Below, piece after piece: positions 24,285-34,413 of a stretch of 60,193 bases of DNA (positions are counted from its first letter, which is position 1; every line of letters begins with the position of its first letter). Position numbers and translations under genes: made by a program. Location: contig DASSHA010000037.1 in assembly GCA_035693145.1 (NCBI GenBank), positions 1 through 60,193 of the forward strand. The letters are read 5' to 3'. This DNA is from DASSHA01 sp035693145. Lineage in GTDB: Bacteria > Chloroflexota > Limnocylindria > Limnocylindrales > CSP1-4. The notes under the pieces were generated by a model that saw nothing but the letters and a program-made list of their open reading frames with translations, made no database searches and was not told the origin of the DNA.

Positions 24285-25703
24285 TCAGCCGTCGTCGCGC
24301 CGGGTGAGCGGCGCCCCGCCCGAGGTCGGGTGGGGCGTCTCGTCGACGGCCTCGCCGAGCGTCGTCGCGTCGTCTGATGCCGGGGCGGCGTCCGCGCTGA
24401 TCCTGCGCGATGCGGCGACGATGTCGTCGAGGGCGACGCCGTCGCCCGTCGGCCTCGGCATCCGGTGCAGCCTTCGGACCGGCGAGAAGAAGACGAACAG
24501 CGGCGGGATCACCTGGCCGAGGGCGCCGATCCACATGGCGGCGATCACGCCGTTTGCGGGCAACGAACCGATGGCCCCACCGATGATCTGCCCGATCGGG
24601 ATCGTCCCCCAGACGATGAAACGCATCGTCGCGTTCATCCGGCCCTGCATCCGCTCCGGCGTGATCGCCTGGCGGAAGCTCACCTGGTTGATGTTGTAGA
24701 CGAGCGCCGAGAAGCCGCCCAGCGCCGCAGCGGCGACGAGGAACGGGTACGGAAAGCTGCCCGGCGCGAGCGGGATGAGCAGTGCGCCCGGGAACGAGAT
24801 CGCGATCGACGCGACGATCGCCGGTCCGACGCCGATCCGCCCGGCGATCCGGTTCGCCGTCAGGGCCCCGATCATCGTGCCGATGCTTCCGATTCCGAAG
24901 ATCACGCCGACGGTCGCCGGGTCCAGCCCGAGCGTCGTGTAGACGTAGTAGAGGTAGAGCGAGAACTGGATGTTCGAGAACAGGTTGGACGTCCCGGTCG
25001 CGCCCGCGATCATCCGCAGGTATGGGTGCCCGAGGACATAGCGGAGGCCGTCGCGGATCTCCTCGCGCATCGACGCGGGCGCCTGGCCGTCGGCGCCGGT
25101 CCGGTCCGGGCGCGGCTCGGACCGCCGGATCCGGGAGACGAAGAGGGCCGAACCCACGAAGCTGAGGGCGTCGGCGACGATCGCGAGCGGCGCCGTGACG
25201 ACCCCGATCAGCCCACCGGCGACCCCGGGTCCCAGGATCTGCGCCGCGGATCGGCTGATCTCGAGCTTCGAGTTGCCCTCGACGAGGTGCTCGCGCTCGA
25301 CGAGCGACGGCAGGTAGCTCTGGTAGGCGACGTCGAAGAAGACCGTCAGCAGTCCGTTCGCGAAACCGACGACGTAGAGCTGCCAGATGGTCAGGACGCC
25401 GAGCTCGTAGGCGATCGGGATGGAGGCGAGGCTGATCGCGCGACCGACGTCGCCCGCGATGAGGATCGGCCGCCGCCGCAACCGGTCCACCCACACGCCG
25501 GCTGGCAGCGTGAACAGCAGGAACGGCAGGAACTCGACGGTGCCGAGCAGCGCGACCTCGAACGGCGGCGCCTTCAGCACGAGGATCGCGACGGTCGGCA
25601 CGGCGAGCAGGCTGACCTGCGTCCCGAACTGGCTGATCGTCTCGGCCGACCAGAGCTTGAGGAAATCGGGCTGCCGAAAGAGGCCAAGTCGAGCGGACGT
25701 CAC
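24285..25703 (-). CDS. MFS transporter (EntS/MFS_3-like)
   Basis: The 472-residue protein has about twelve membrane segments. It opens with FRQPDFLKLWSAETISQFGTQV, typical of the MFS_3 (enterobactin exporter-like) group, and has the loop motif GVWVDRLRRRPILIAGDV between segments 2 and 3. The C-terminal 60 residues are polar. Substrates in this group are mostly exported drugs, macrolides or siderophores; location between hutU and ftcD could instead suggest a role with histidine metabolites, but it is on the opposite strand and nothing else supports that. GTG 25703 begins right before the first segment; a longer frame upstream covers ftcD antisense. Confidence 0.82.
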   Translation of the reverse strand: MTSARLGLFRQPDFLKLWSAETISQFGTQVSLLAVPTVAILVLKAPPFEVALLGTVEFLPFLLFTLPAGVWVDRLRRRPILIAGDVGRAISLASIPIAYELGVLTIWQLYVVGFANGLLTVFFDVAYQSYLPSLVEREHLVEGNSKLEISRSAAQILGPGVAGGLIGVVTAPLAIVADALSFVGSALFVSRIRRSEPRPDRTGADGQAPASMREEIRDGLRYVLGHPYLRMIAGATGTSNLFSNIQFSLYLYYVYTTLGLDPATVGVIFGIGSIGTMIGALTANRIAGRIGVGPAIVASIAISFPGALLIPLAPGSFPYPFLVAAAALGGFSALVYNINQVSFRQAITPERMQGRMNATMRFIVWGTIPIGQIIGGAIGSLPANGVIAAMWIGALGQVIPPLFVFFSPVRRLHRMPRPTGDGVALDDIVAASRRISADAAPASDDATTLGEAVDETPHPTSGGAPLTRRDDG

Positions 25704-25768
25704 GGAGGGACCTCGGGCCTGCGGGACGCTCGGTCGCCACTGCCCCACGGCGCCCGTCGTCGACGTGC

Positions 25769-25774
25769 AACGAT
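25769..25774 (+). promoter_or_regulatory. -10 element of a leaderless promoter (ftcD-hutI)
   Basis: AACGAT ends 7 nt before ATG 25782; weaker match than its neighbours. Confidence 0.45.
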
Positions 25775-25781
25775 ACGGCCG

Positions 25782-26789
25782 ATGCCCCTCGTCGAGTCGG
25801 TCCCGAACGTCTCCGAAGGTCGTCGGATCGCGGTGGTGGACGAGCTCGCCGGCGCGATCGCCCGGATCCCCGGCGTCCACCTCCTCGACCGAACGAGCGA
25901 CGCGAGCCATAACCGCAGTGTGTTCACGCTCGCCGGGGAGGCCGCCCAGGTGGAGGATGCGCTGGAGGCGCTCGTCGCCGCAGCGATCGAGACGATCGAG
26001 ATGGACGAGCACCGCGGCGAGCATCCGCGGATCGGTGCAGTCGACGTCGTTCCGTTCGTTCCGCTCGCCGGCGCGACGATGGACGAGACTGTCGTGATCG
26101 CACGCGCGTTCGGGCGACGGATCGCCGAACGCTTCGGCTTGCCGGTCTACCTCTATGCGAACGCCGCGCTGCGCCCCGACCGTCAGCGGCTTGCCGATGT
26201 CCGGCGCGGGCAATACGAGGGCCTGAAGGCCGAGATCGGGCAGCGCGGCCGCGAGCCCGACTTCGGGCCGTCACGAATGCACCCGCGAGCCGGCGCCGTG
26301 GCCGTCGGCGCCCGGCCGTTCCTCATCGCCTACAACATCAACCTCGAGTCGAGCGACGTCGGCCTCGCCAAGCGGATTGCCCGGCGCGTCCGCGAATCCG
26401 GTGGCGGGCTGCCGAAGGTCCAGGCGAATGGGTTCTGGATCGAGGAGCTCGGCGTCGCACAGGTCTCGATGAACCTGCTCGATTTCCGGACGACATCGAT
26501 CTGGGAGGTCTGGCAGGCGGTGTCCGCCCTCGCCGCCCAGGAGGACACGGCCGCGCGGGAGTCCGAGCTCATCGGACTCGCCCCGCTCGACGCGCTGCTC
26601 GACGTCGCCGCGCGCGCAGACTCCGTCCGCGAACCGTCCGATGCGACCAGCGCGGATCGATCGTCGGAGGATTCCGTCGAGGCGCGGCTCGCCCGCGCGG
26701 CCGACGCGATCCGGCTCCGCGACTTCTCGCCGCTCCAGGCTCTCGAGCTGAGACTCGCCGCGGCCGAAGAAGCCTCGGTGCGGCCTTGA
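25782..26789 (+). CDS. ftcD: Glutamate formimidoyltransferase (transferase domain only)
   Basis: This enzyme moves the formimino group of N-formimino-L-glutamate to THF, giving 5-formimino-THF and glutamate. It has ESVPNVSEGR at the N-terminus, DRTSDASHNRSVFTLAG, EHRGEHPRIGAVDVVPFVPL and YNINLESSDVGLAKRIA, the hallmarks of the FTCD N and middle domains. Length 335, without the cyclodeaminase domain found in animal FTCD; a free-standing FTCD_C protein is encoded at 14.0 kb. The last 50 residues are polar and variable. Lies 31 nt before hutI in the same operon. Confidence 0.93.
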   Translation: MPLVESVPNVSEGRRIAVVDELAGAIARIPGVHLLDRTSDASHNRSVFTLAGEAAQVEDALEALVAAAIETIEMDEHRGEHPRIGAVDVVPFVPLAGATMDETVVIARAFGRRIAERFGLPVYLYANAALRPDRQRLADVRRGQYEGLKAEIGQRGREPDFGPSRMHPRAGAVAVGARPFLIAYNINLESSDVGLAKRIARRVRESGGGLPKVQANGFWIEELGVAQVSMNLLDFRTTSIWEVWQAVSALAAQEDTAARESELIGLAPLDALLDVAARADSVREPSDATSADRSSEDSVEARLARAADAIRLRDFSPLQALELRLAAAEEASVRP

Positions 26790-26820
26790 CCCGCATTCGG
26801 GCGGACCCGGCGCGGCGTCG

Positions 26821-28158
<1,338 letters not shown>

Positions 28159-28203
28159 GGCGCTCGCGTCGCCCGTGACGGTGGAGGGGGCCCGCCGCCG
28201 GCG

Positions 28204-28881
28204 TCAGGCTGACTTGCCGCGCGACTCGAGCAGGACGGTCGTCGCCTCCTGGGGGATCGTCGACGGCGTGACAGTCAGCTTCTGTTGCGTCGTCGGGGTC
28301 GCGCCCATCTCGTGGAGGAAGCGCGCGAGGGCTTCCGACCCGACGGCCTCGTCGTCCGTGATCGGCATCGGCACGACGATCTTCGCGTCGAGCTGGGCGA
28401 TGAGCTCCGCTGCCTTCGTAGGGCCCAGGGCACCACCCACGGGCACGCAGGCGACGTCGACCGGTCCGATGTCGGCGAGCTTCTCCTCGGACAGCAGGTG
28501 GCCGATGTCGCCGAGGTGGATCGTGTGGATGCCGTCGAGCTCGACGACGAAGGCAACCTGTGGGCGACCGCGATCATCGCCGCGCGCCTCGTCGCGCCAT
28601 GTCCGAACGCCCGTGAGCAGGACGTGCTTGACCTCGTACTCACCGGGGCCGTCGAGGACGAACGAATTGTCGAGGCTCGACGGCAGGAGGGTCGCGCCGT
28701 CGCGTGACGGCCGGCCCTTCGCCTTCGGCAGCGGTGTGTCGTCCGGGTGGCTGTACGTCACGATGTCGCCGGTGAGGCCGCGTCCGGTCGGTCCGACCAC
28801 CGCCTGGTAGGGATCGTTGACGACGACGGCGTCACGTCCACGAAGACGGACGCACGTTCGGCCATACCAGCTCAGTTCCAT
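28204..28881 (-). CDS. Metallo-beta-lactamase-fold protein (UlaG/UPF0173-like)
   Basis: The 225-residue product starts MELSWYGRTCVRLRG, as in the MBL_fold group with UlaG and YtkL. It keeps TYSHPDD and the HTIHLGDIGHLL segment, and ends GATPTTQQKLTVT. The canonical HxHxDH motif is reduced to SHPDD, so its metal site may be changed or incomplete; homologues with this pattern are common in Chloroflexota and their function is unknown. Start ATG 28881 lies 7 nt after a CAGAAT -10 element; an in-frame extension upstream to 29064 looks noncoding. It is convergent with hutI. Confidence 0.8.
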   Translation of the reverse strand: MELSWYGRTCVRLRGRDAVVVNDPYQAVVGPTGRGLTGDIVTYSHPDDTPLPKAKGRPSRDGATLLPSSLDNSFVLDGPGEYEVKHVLLTGVRTWRDEARGDDRGRPQVAFVVELDGIHTIHLGDIGHLLSEEKLADIGPVDVACVPVGGALGPTKAAELIAQLDAKIVVPMPITDDEAVGSEALARFLHEMGATPTTQQKLTVTPSTIPQEATTVLLESRGKSA

Positions 28882-28888
28882 CGCGCCG

Positions 28889-28894
28889 ATTCTG
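28889..28894 (-). promoter_or_regulatory. -10 element of a leaderless promoter (MBL-fold gene)
   Basis: CAGAAT on the minus strand ends 7 nt before ATG 28881. Confidence 0.5.
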
Positions 28895-28958
28895 TCACAC
28901 CGCGCTTGGCCAGCGGTTGCCGTCGGCGCGACGGAAGCGAGTGGCCCGGAAAAGGAAG

Positions 28959-28993
28959 GACCGGAGGCGCCTGCCCAATCGGCGCCCCCGGTC
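28959..28993. other. Strong hairpin between divergent genes
   Basis: GACCGGAGGCGCC (28959-28971) and GGCGCCCCCGGTC (28981-28993) pair with one A/C mismatch around a 9-nt loop. The 293-nt gap 28882-29174 otherwise shows only the two -10 elements. It is not placed as a terminator for either gene, since both point away. Confidence 0.6.
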
Positions 28994-29161
28994 GGAGGGA
29001 GGGAGGATGGAACCTGAGGGGTTCGTTCCGAGGCATACGCTAGGCGCGCGAGGTTCAGCGGCAAGCCGCGGATCGATTAAGAAACGGACATTCCCTCACC
29101 GGCTCCGGCAGGCACCCGCGCGCGAGCCATCCGTACCAGCGGAGATCGCCTGGCGCCGTGC

Positions 29162-29167
29162 CACAAT
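29162..29167 (+). promoter_or_regulatory. -10 element of a leaderless promoter (zincin lipoprotein)
   Basis: CACAAT ends 7 nt before GTG 29175. Confidence 0.55.
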
Positions 29168-29174
29168 CCGCCGC

Positions 29175-30533
29175 GTGATCGTTCCCCGGCACGTGCGTGC
29201 GAAGCCCTTCGGTGGTGCACCGCGAGCCACGGCCGCACTGCTCGTCCTCGTCCTCGCCGCGTGTGGAACGACGACGACACCGTCCCCGTCCAGCCCGTCT
29301 GCGGGCCCGTCGTCGCCCCCTCCCTCGACGGCGACGGCGACGGCGTCGCCGTCGCTGCTGCCGTCGGCGAGCGCGTCATCCGATGGCGACGCGGCCATAT
29401 ATGCCCAGATCGAGACCGACGTCCAGGCGATCCGCGAGCTTCGCGCCACCTCGCCCGTCCGGCAGCAGTTCGTGGACGCGACCGCGATGACGAAGGTCGT
29501 GACCGACGAGGTCGAGAAGGGGACGCCTCGCGACGTCCAGCTCGCGACGGAGCGGGCCTTCAAGGCGCTCGGCCTCCTGCCGCCGGACGCGTCGCTCGAG
29601 CAGCTCAATCTCGAGCTCCTGACGTCGCAGGTCGCGGGACTCTACGAGCCGGCCGCGAAGACGCTCTACGTCCTTTCGAAGGCGGGCGCGCCCGGTCCCG
29701 TGGAGCGGGTGACGTTCGCGCACGAGTTCGACCACGCGCTCCAGGACCAGAACTTCGGGCTGGCGAACCTCAAGGTCGACCAGGTCGGCGAGGGTGACCG
29801 CGACCTCGCGCACCTGTCAGTCGCCGAGGGCGACGCGACGGTCCTCATGTCGCTCTGGGCGCAGCAGCACCTGACGCCAGCGGAGACGCTCCAGCTCCTC
29901 ACGGAGTCGAGCGATCCGAAACAGCTCGAGACGCTGCGATCGATGCCGTCGATCCTGCGCGAGACCCTGCTGTTCCCGTATCAGACCGGACTCTCGTTCG
30001 TGACCGGGCTGCGGACCTCGGGCGGCTGGGCTGCCGTCGACGGCGCCTACACTCGGCCGCCCGCATCCACGGAGCAGCTGCTCCATCCGGAGAAGTACGC
30101 CGCGAACGAAGCGGTCCTGCCGATCGACGTCCCCGCCGATCTCGCGAAGCAGCTGGGACCCGGCTGGCGGGTGACGCTGACCGATTCGCTCGGCGAGTTC
30201 CAGACCCGGATCTGGCTCCGCGACGTCGGCAGGCTCAGTGAGGCGGACGCAGATGCCGCGGCCGCCGGTTGGGGCGGCGATCGGCTCGTCCTTGCGACGG
30301 GCCCGAGCGGTGGGTCGATCGATGACTGGGCGCTCGCGCTCGTCACGCGCTGGGACACGTCAGGCGACGCAGCCGCCTTCCAGTCGGCGACGCTGAACGT
30401 TGCGGGTCAGCTCCAGGCGACCGGCAGGACCGCGGACGTCCGAACGCTCCCCGACGGGCGGGTCGTGTTCCTGGTCGCCCCGAACCGGACCGTGTACGCG
30501 CACCTCGCCTCGGCCTTCGGCACCAGCGATTAG
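29175..30533 (+). CDS. Putative zinc metallopeptidase lipoprotein
   Basis: The 452-residue product has an N-terminal signal with lipobox LVLAACG and a serine/proline/threonine linker to about residue 75, so it is a lipid-anchored exported protein. The motif FAHEFDHALQDQ holds HExxH at 183-187, and VAEGDATVL at about 216-224 supplies a likely third ligand, Glu218. This HExxH plus EGDA layout is that of a group of uncharacterised gluzincin-like proteins. A second hydrophilic domain (about 320-452) follows. GTG 29175 is placed by the -10 spacing. No protease partner or substrate is evident nearby. Confidence 0.72.
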   Translation: MIVPRHVRAKPFGGAPRATAALLVLVLAACGTTTTPSPSSPSAGPSSPPPSTATATASPSLLPSASASSDGDAAIYAQIETDVQAIRELRATSPVRQQFVDATAMTKVVTDEVEKGTPRDVQLATERAFKALGLLPPDASLEQLNLELLTSQVAGLYEPAAKTLYVLSKAGAPGPVERVTFAHEFDHALQDQNFGLANLKVDQVGEGDRDLAHLSVAEGDATVLMSLWAQQHLTPAETLQLLTESSDPKQLETLRSMPSILRETLLFPYQTGLSFVTGLRTSGGWAAVDGAYTRPPASTEQLLHPEKYAANEAVLPIDVPADLAKQLGPGWRVTLTDSLGEFQTRIWLRDVGRLSEADADAAAAGWGGDRLVLATGPSGGSIDDWALALVTRWDTSGDAAAFQSATLNVAGQLQATGRTADVRTLPDGRVVFLVAPNRTVYAHLASAFGTSD

Positions 30534-30624
30534 TCTCCCGCGGGCGCGGGCTCCGGTCGGCTCCAGTGATGCCACCAGGCCCAAGGCATCGCCGCTCGGC
30601 GCGACCGCGCGCGCGGCGCACCAG

Positions 30625-32340
30625 CTACATCGACTCAGGCGCGGAGATCCCGAGCAGCCCGAGCGCCGAGGCGAGCGTCACCTGGGCCGCGCGCGCCAAC
30701 GCCAGCCTCCGGGCCGAACGCGCGGGCTCGGACGGGTCGACCACACGCGCGTCGCGATAGAACTGGTGGAAGGCGGTCGCGAGTTCGGTCGCGTACGTCG
30801 TCACGGCGTGCGTCTCGCGGGCGGCGGCGGCGTCCTCGACGACCTCCGGGAAGCGAACGATCACTCGTGCCAGGGCCGCCTCCGGCTCGCCCGCGAGGAG
30901 GCCGTCGATCGACGCGGACGGCGCGAGCCCTTCGGTTGTCGCCTTCCGGAGGATCGACGCGATTCGCGCGTGCGCGTACTGGACGTAGAAGACCGGGTTC
31001 TCATTCGACTGCTTCTTCGCAAGCTCGATGTCGAAGTCGATGTCGACGTTCGCGCCGCGTGACGCGAAGAACCAGCGTGCGGCATCGACGCCGACCTCCG
31101 ACAGCAGCTCGTCGAGCGTGATGAACGTTCCGGCTCGCTTCGACATCGAGACTTCGACCCCGTCACGGACGAATCGAACCCAGCCGGTCAGCAGCATCTG
31201 GACGCGTTCCCGGTCGAGCCCCATCGCCTGCGCCGCGCCGCGCAGGCGCGCCACCGTTCCATGGTGGTCTGCGCCCCAGACGTAGATCAGCTCGTCGAAG
31301 CCACGGCTGAACTTCTCCACGACGTAGCCGACATCGGCGGCGAAGTATGTGGGCTCCCCTGTCGAGCGGATGAGGACCCGGTCCTTGTCGTCGCCGAACG
31401 TCGTCGAGCGGAACCAGGTGGCGCCGTCCTGCTCGTACACGTGCCCGCCGTCGCGGAGGCGTTCGATCGCCTGCTCGACCCAGCCCTCGCGATGAAGCGA
31501 CCCCTCGCTCTTCCAGACGTCGAAGTGGACGCCCAGCCGCTCGAGCGACGCCTCGATCCCGGCTCGGACGCGCTCGGATGCCCAGACGCCGACGGCGAGG
31601 CCAGGATCCTCGCCTGTGGCTCCGGCCGCCGCGGCGATCGAGTCCGGGAGCGACGCCGCGAGGTCGGACACGTAGTCGCCGTGGTAGCCATCGTCGGGGA
31701 CGGGTCCGCCCGTCCGGACGGCGAGGACCGAGAGGCCGAGGTTGCGGACCTGGGCGCCGAAGTCGTTGAAGTAGTACTCGCGCGTCGTGCGATTGCCGGC
31801 GGCATCGAGGACGCGCGCCAGGAGGTCGCCGACGAATGCCCCCCGCGCGTTTCCGATGTGCAGTGGACCGGTCGGATTCGCCGAGACGAACTCGACGTTG
31901 ATCCGGGCCGCGTCGCGAGGCGCCGGCACGCGCCCCCAGCTCAGCGGGTCTGCGAGGACGCGGCGGATTCGGGACTCGAGCGCGGCGGTCGACACGCGGA
32001 CGTTGATGAAGCCGGGCGGCGCGACCTCCGCGCCCTCGATCGGTGAGCCCGTATCGGCGTCCGTCGTTCGGATCTCGGCGAGGATGGCGTCTGCGATGTC
32101 GATCGGCCTGCGCCGCAGCGGCCTCGCCAGCTTCAGGGCGATGCTGGTCGCAAGGTCGCCGTGCTCCGGCTTCGCCGGTCGTTCGACTTCGACCGCCGGC
32201 AATGCCGGCGTCTCCGGCGGCGCCCGAAGTCCGCGTTCGAGTGCCCTGGCGAGCGCGGCGTTGAGCTCGCTTCGAACGGCATCTCGAAGCGTGGCGTCGT
32301 CGGCATCCGGGGCACGTCCGATGGCGGCGTCGACAGGCAC
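30625..32340 (-). CDS. argS: Arginyl-tRNA synthetase
   Basis: ArgS charges tRNA-Arg with arginine. The class I signatures are present: NPTGPLHIGNARGAFVGD (HIGH-type), DFGAQVRNLG, YVWGADHHGTVARL and VSMSKRAGTFI in place of KMSKS. The N-terminal additional domain begins near ATLRDAVRSELNAAL, and the anticodon-binding DALR domain ends with LGLLGISAPESM. GTG 32340 gives 571 residues, the usual size, and has AGAGG upstream; GTG 32451 would add 37 residues without similarity to known enzymes. A TACGAT at 32372-32367 could be the -10. Confidence 0.95.
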   Translation of the reverse strand: MPVDAAIGRAPDADDATLRDAVRSELNAALARALERGLRAPPETPALPAVEVERPAKPEHGDLATSIALKLARPLRRRPIDIADAILAEIRTTDADTGSPIEGAEVAPPGFINVRVSTAALESRIRRVLADPLSWGRVPAPRDAARINVEFVSANPTGPLHIGNARGAFVGDLLARVLDAAGNRTTREYYFNDFGAQVRNLGLSVLAVRTGGPVPDDGYHGDYVSDLAASLPDSIAAAAGATGEDPGLAVGVWASERVRAGIEASLERLGVHFDVWKSEGSLHREGWVEQAIERLRDGGHVYEQDGATWFRSTTFGDDKDRVLIRSTGEPTYFAADVGYVVEKFSRGFDELIYVWGADHHGTVARLRGAAQAMGLDRERVQMLLTGWVRFVRDGVEVSMSKRAGTFITLDELLSEVGVDAARWFFASRGANVDIDFDIELAKKQSNENPVFYVQYAHARIASILRKATTEGLAPSASIDGLLAGEPEAALARVIVRFPEVVEDAAAARETHAVTTYATELATAFHQFYRDARVVDPSEPARSARRLALARAAQVTLASALGLLGISAPESM

Positions 32341-32628
32341 GAAAGCAGCGACCTCTGCGACGGTGAGGGTCAATCGTAAGCGAACCGGGGATCCCGACCG
32401 TCGGGTCGGATCGCCGGCGAGCGGGGCAGTACCGTCGTTGTCCGGGCGCACCGAGTTTCAAAGGCGGTGGTGCGGACTTGTTAGGTATGTGCGTGTCAAT
32501 AGGGGTACCGAAGTACTGGACCGAAGTCAGACGTGCTGCGACGATTGGCGCCCGCACTGATCCGACGCGATTGCGTCGAAGCGGATCTCAGGTTCCGGCG
32601 GAAGGAACACGAAAGGGGTGGCAATCGA

Positions 32629-33381
32629 ATGAACGGGATGAGCTCGTCGCTCGCGGTGCGCGACCAACTGCTGCGCCGCGTCGGCTGGTTCGCCGTCGCC
32701 GGGATGCTGGGCGTTTCCCTGCTGGCACCGGCGGTGGTGTCGGCCAACGACCTCCACCAGGACGCGTCGAACGGCATCGCCTGGAACGATCAGTCGACGA
32801 CGCATGAATGCGATGGCAGCGAGGGTCTCGCGGCCGGCCAGGTCCTCTGGCACTTCGTCCACACCGGCACCGATGGGAGCGACCTTCCGGCGACCGTGAC
32901 CGCGACCTTCACAACGGCCGGGGCCCTGACCGTCAACGGCTACTCCAACGGTGGCGGCAACGCGATCGTGATGTACGACGTCGTCACCGGTCGAGACACG
33001 CTGACCGGCGCGTCCGACACGATCGTGGACGACAACCTTCTCAACCTGAGCCACATCTGCGTCGGGCCCGAGGCGAGCCAGTCGACGGCGCCGAGCCAGT
33101 CGGCCGAGGCGAGCCAGTCGACGGCGCCGAGCCAGTCGGTCGAGGCGAGCCAGTCGACGGCGCCCAGCGAGTCGGTCGAAGCGAGCCAGTCGACGGCGCC
33201 GAGCGAGTCGGTCGAAGCTGCGACCGGAACCCCGAAGCTCACCCTTCCGCCCACCGACACGGTCAGTGGCAACGGCCCGCAGTCGGGTGGCGACAGCTGG
33301 CGGCTCGGCCTGATGGTCCTGGCCGGCCTGCTTGCATCGCTCCTGCTGCTCGTCCCGAGCCCCAAGCGGATCCGCCGCTAG
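32629..33381 (+). CDS. Secreted repeat-bearing surface protein with C-terminal anchor
   Basis: The 250-residue protein has a signal peptide (about 1-42, ending VVSAND), a globular part of about 105 residues with two cysteines (HECDGSE and HICVG), four 12-residue repeats of the type ASQSTAPSQSVE (148-195), and a C-terminal membrane segment followed by the basic tail PKRIRR. This is the layout of a wall- or membrane-anchored surface protein with a stalk. No LPxTG motif is seen, so anchoring is probably by the membrane segment. ATG 32629 has AAAGGGG upstream. It is divergent from argS. A terminator hairpin follows. Family not recognised. Confidence 0.78.
   Translation: MNGMSSSLAVRDQLLRRVGWFAVAGMLGVSLLAPAVVSANDLHQDASNGIAWNDQSTTHECDGSEGLAAGQVLWHFVHTGTDGSDLPATVTATFTTAGALTVNGYSNGGGNAIVMYDVVTGRDTLTGASDTIVDDNLLNLSHICVGPEASQSTAPSQSAEASQSTAPSQSVEASQSTAPSESVEASQSTAPSESVEAATGTPKLTLPPTDTVSGNGPQSGGDSWRLGLMVLAGLLASLLLLVPSPKRIRR
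33070..33213 (+). repeat. Four 36-bp tandem repeats within the surface-protein gene
   Basis: Units start at 33070, 33106, 33142 and 33178. They keep frame, and the last two differ by changing SQS to SES. Confidence 0.9.
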
Positions 33382-33408
33382 ACAGGCTCGCTGTCCCAGC
33401 GAAACCCG

Positions 33409-33441
33409 ACGGGCCGGGTGCCGACGAGGCATCCGGCCCGT
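33409..33441. terminator. Bidirectional terminator between convergent genes
   Basis: A 14-bp stem (ACGGGCCGGGTGCC / GGCATCCGGCCCGT, one G-U pair) with a 5-nt loop is followed by TGTTGATT on the plus strand. It lies between the surface-protein stop and the stop of the DUF5667 gene. Confidence 0.75.
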
Positions 33442-33483
33442 TGTTGATTCCCCGATCGCCGGTGCCCGATCGACGACACCCAG

Positions 33484-34413
33484 TCAGTGCGGGGTCTGGT
33501 CGGGCCGACCCGCCGGTGAGGCAGCGGAATGCGAAGCGTTCGGCCGGTCGCTCGGCCCGTGTCCGTCCGCATTCGACCCCGACGGTGGTGCGTCAGACGC
33601 GGCGTTGCCACCGCCCCCGTTGCCACTCCCGTTCCCGCCAGCCTTGCCGTTGTCGTCGTCGCCGCCCGCGTCGCCGTTGCCGTTCCCGGCGTTCCCGCCG
33701 GCGTTGCCCGGGTTCGCGTTCGGCGGCTTGCCCCTAGCGGGCTCGTCACCACCGCCGAGACGGTCGATCGCGGCGTTCGTCCGATCGATCAGCCCGCGAA
33801 GCGTGTCGTCCGCGGTCGACGCCGCCACCGCCGGCCGGAGGGCCGACAGCGCATCGCGCCGGCGCTCGAGCCCGAGCGCGACGCGCTGCTCGCGCTCGCC
33901 GTCGCTGCCCGCGCCCACGAGCGCGTCGTCGACCACCGCACCGAACGCCTCGAGCGCGGCACGCGCGCCATTCACGTCGCTCGCGGCCGCGGCTGCCCGG
34001 GCATCGGCGAGTCTGGCATCGAGGCGGTGGAGGTCCGCCTCAACCCGCGCCTCCGGCTCGCGCGGCAGGGTCACGGTCTCCGCCCACAGCCTCGGCCCGT
34101 ACAGCAGGCCGCCGGGTTGGGCCGCCGCAGCCCCGCCGACGATCGCCGCGGTCCCGATGCCGGCCGCCAGCAGCCCCGCGGCCAGCCGCCGCTCTCTTGC
34201 CGCCGCGAGCGGCCTGTGCGTGCGGCGAGGCGCAGTGCGAGCGGCCTCCGTCGCGCCGTCCGTCGCGCCTGCGGCCGCCCGCGCCACGAGGCCGGCGCGA
34301 AGGACCGCCATCGCGTTCGCGTCGGGCGTGAGCGAGGCGCGATACGCGGCGATCAGTCGCCGAAGGTCGTCGTTCGGGGACATTGCGAGCAGCGCGTCGT
34401 CCGACATCGTCAC
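33484..34413 (-). CDS. DUF5667-like membrane protein, sigma-factor partner
   Basis: About 309 residues: a short cytosolic N-terminal part, one membrane segment (LAAGLLAAGIGTAAIVGGAAAA), then a helical extracytoplasmic domain with LYGPRLWAETVTLPREPEARVEADLHRLDARLADARAAA, as in DUF5667 proteins, and a C-terminal glycine/asparagine-rich tail (about 225-309). In GC-rich bacteria this family often follows ECF sigma genes, and an anti-sigma or sensing role is inferred from that. GTG 34413 overlaps the sigma stop by 4 nt; ATG 34407, two codons on, is an equally good start. Confidence 0.75.
   Translation of the reverse strand: MTMSDDALLAMSPNDDLRRLIAAYRASLTPDANAMAVLRAGLVARAAAGATDGATEAARTAPRRTHRPLAAARERRLAAGLLAAGIGTAAIVGGAAAAQPGGLLYGPRLWAETVTLPREPEARVEADLHRLDARLADARAAAAASDVNGARAALEAFGAVVDDALVGAGSDGEREQRVALGLERRRDALSALRPAVAASTADDTLRGLIDRTNAAIDRLGGGDEPARGKPPNANPGNAGGNAGNGNGDAGGDDDNGKAGGNGSGNGGGGNAASDAPPSGSNADGHGPSDRPNASHSAASPAGRPDQTPH

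Noticed and set aside
28917..29174. N-terminal extension of the zincin lipoprotein to 28917
   Set aside because: It would place the signal peptide deep inside the protein and cover the hairpin and -10 element.
32452..32628. T-box riboswitch upstream of argS
   Set aside because: A GGTGG-like string occurs, but on the opposite strand and without the T-box core or specifier stem.
33070..33213. CRISPR-like array of 36-bp units
   Set aside because: Units are directly adjacent without spacers, keep the reading frame and encode protein repeats.
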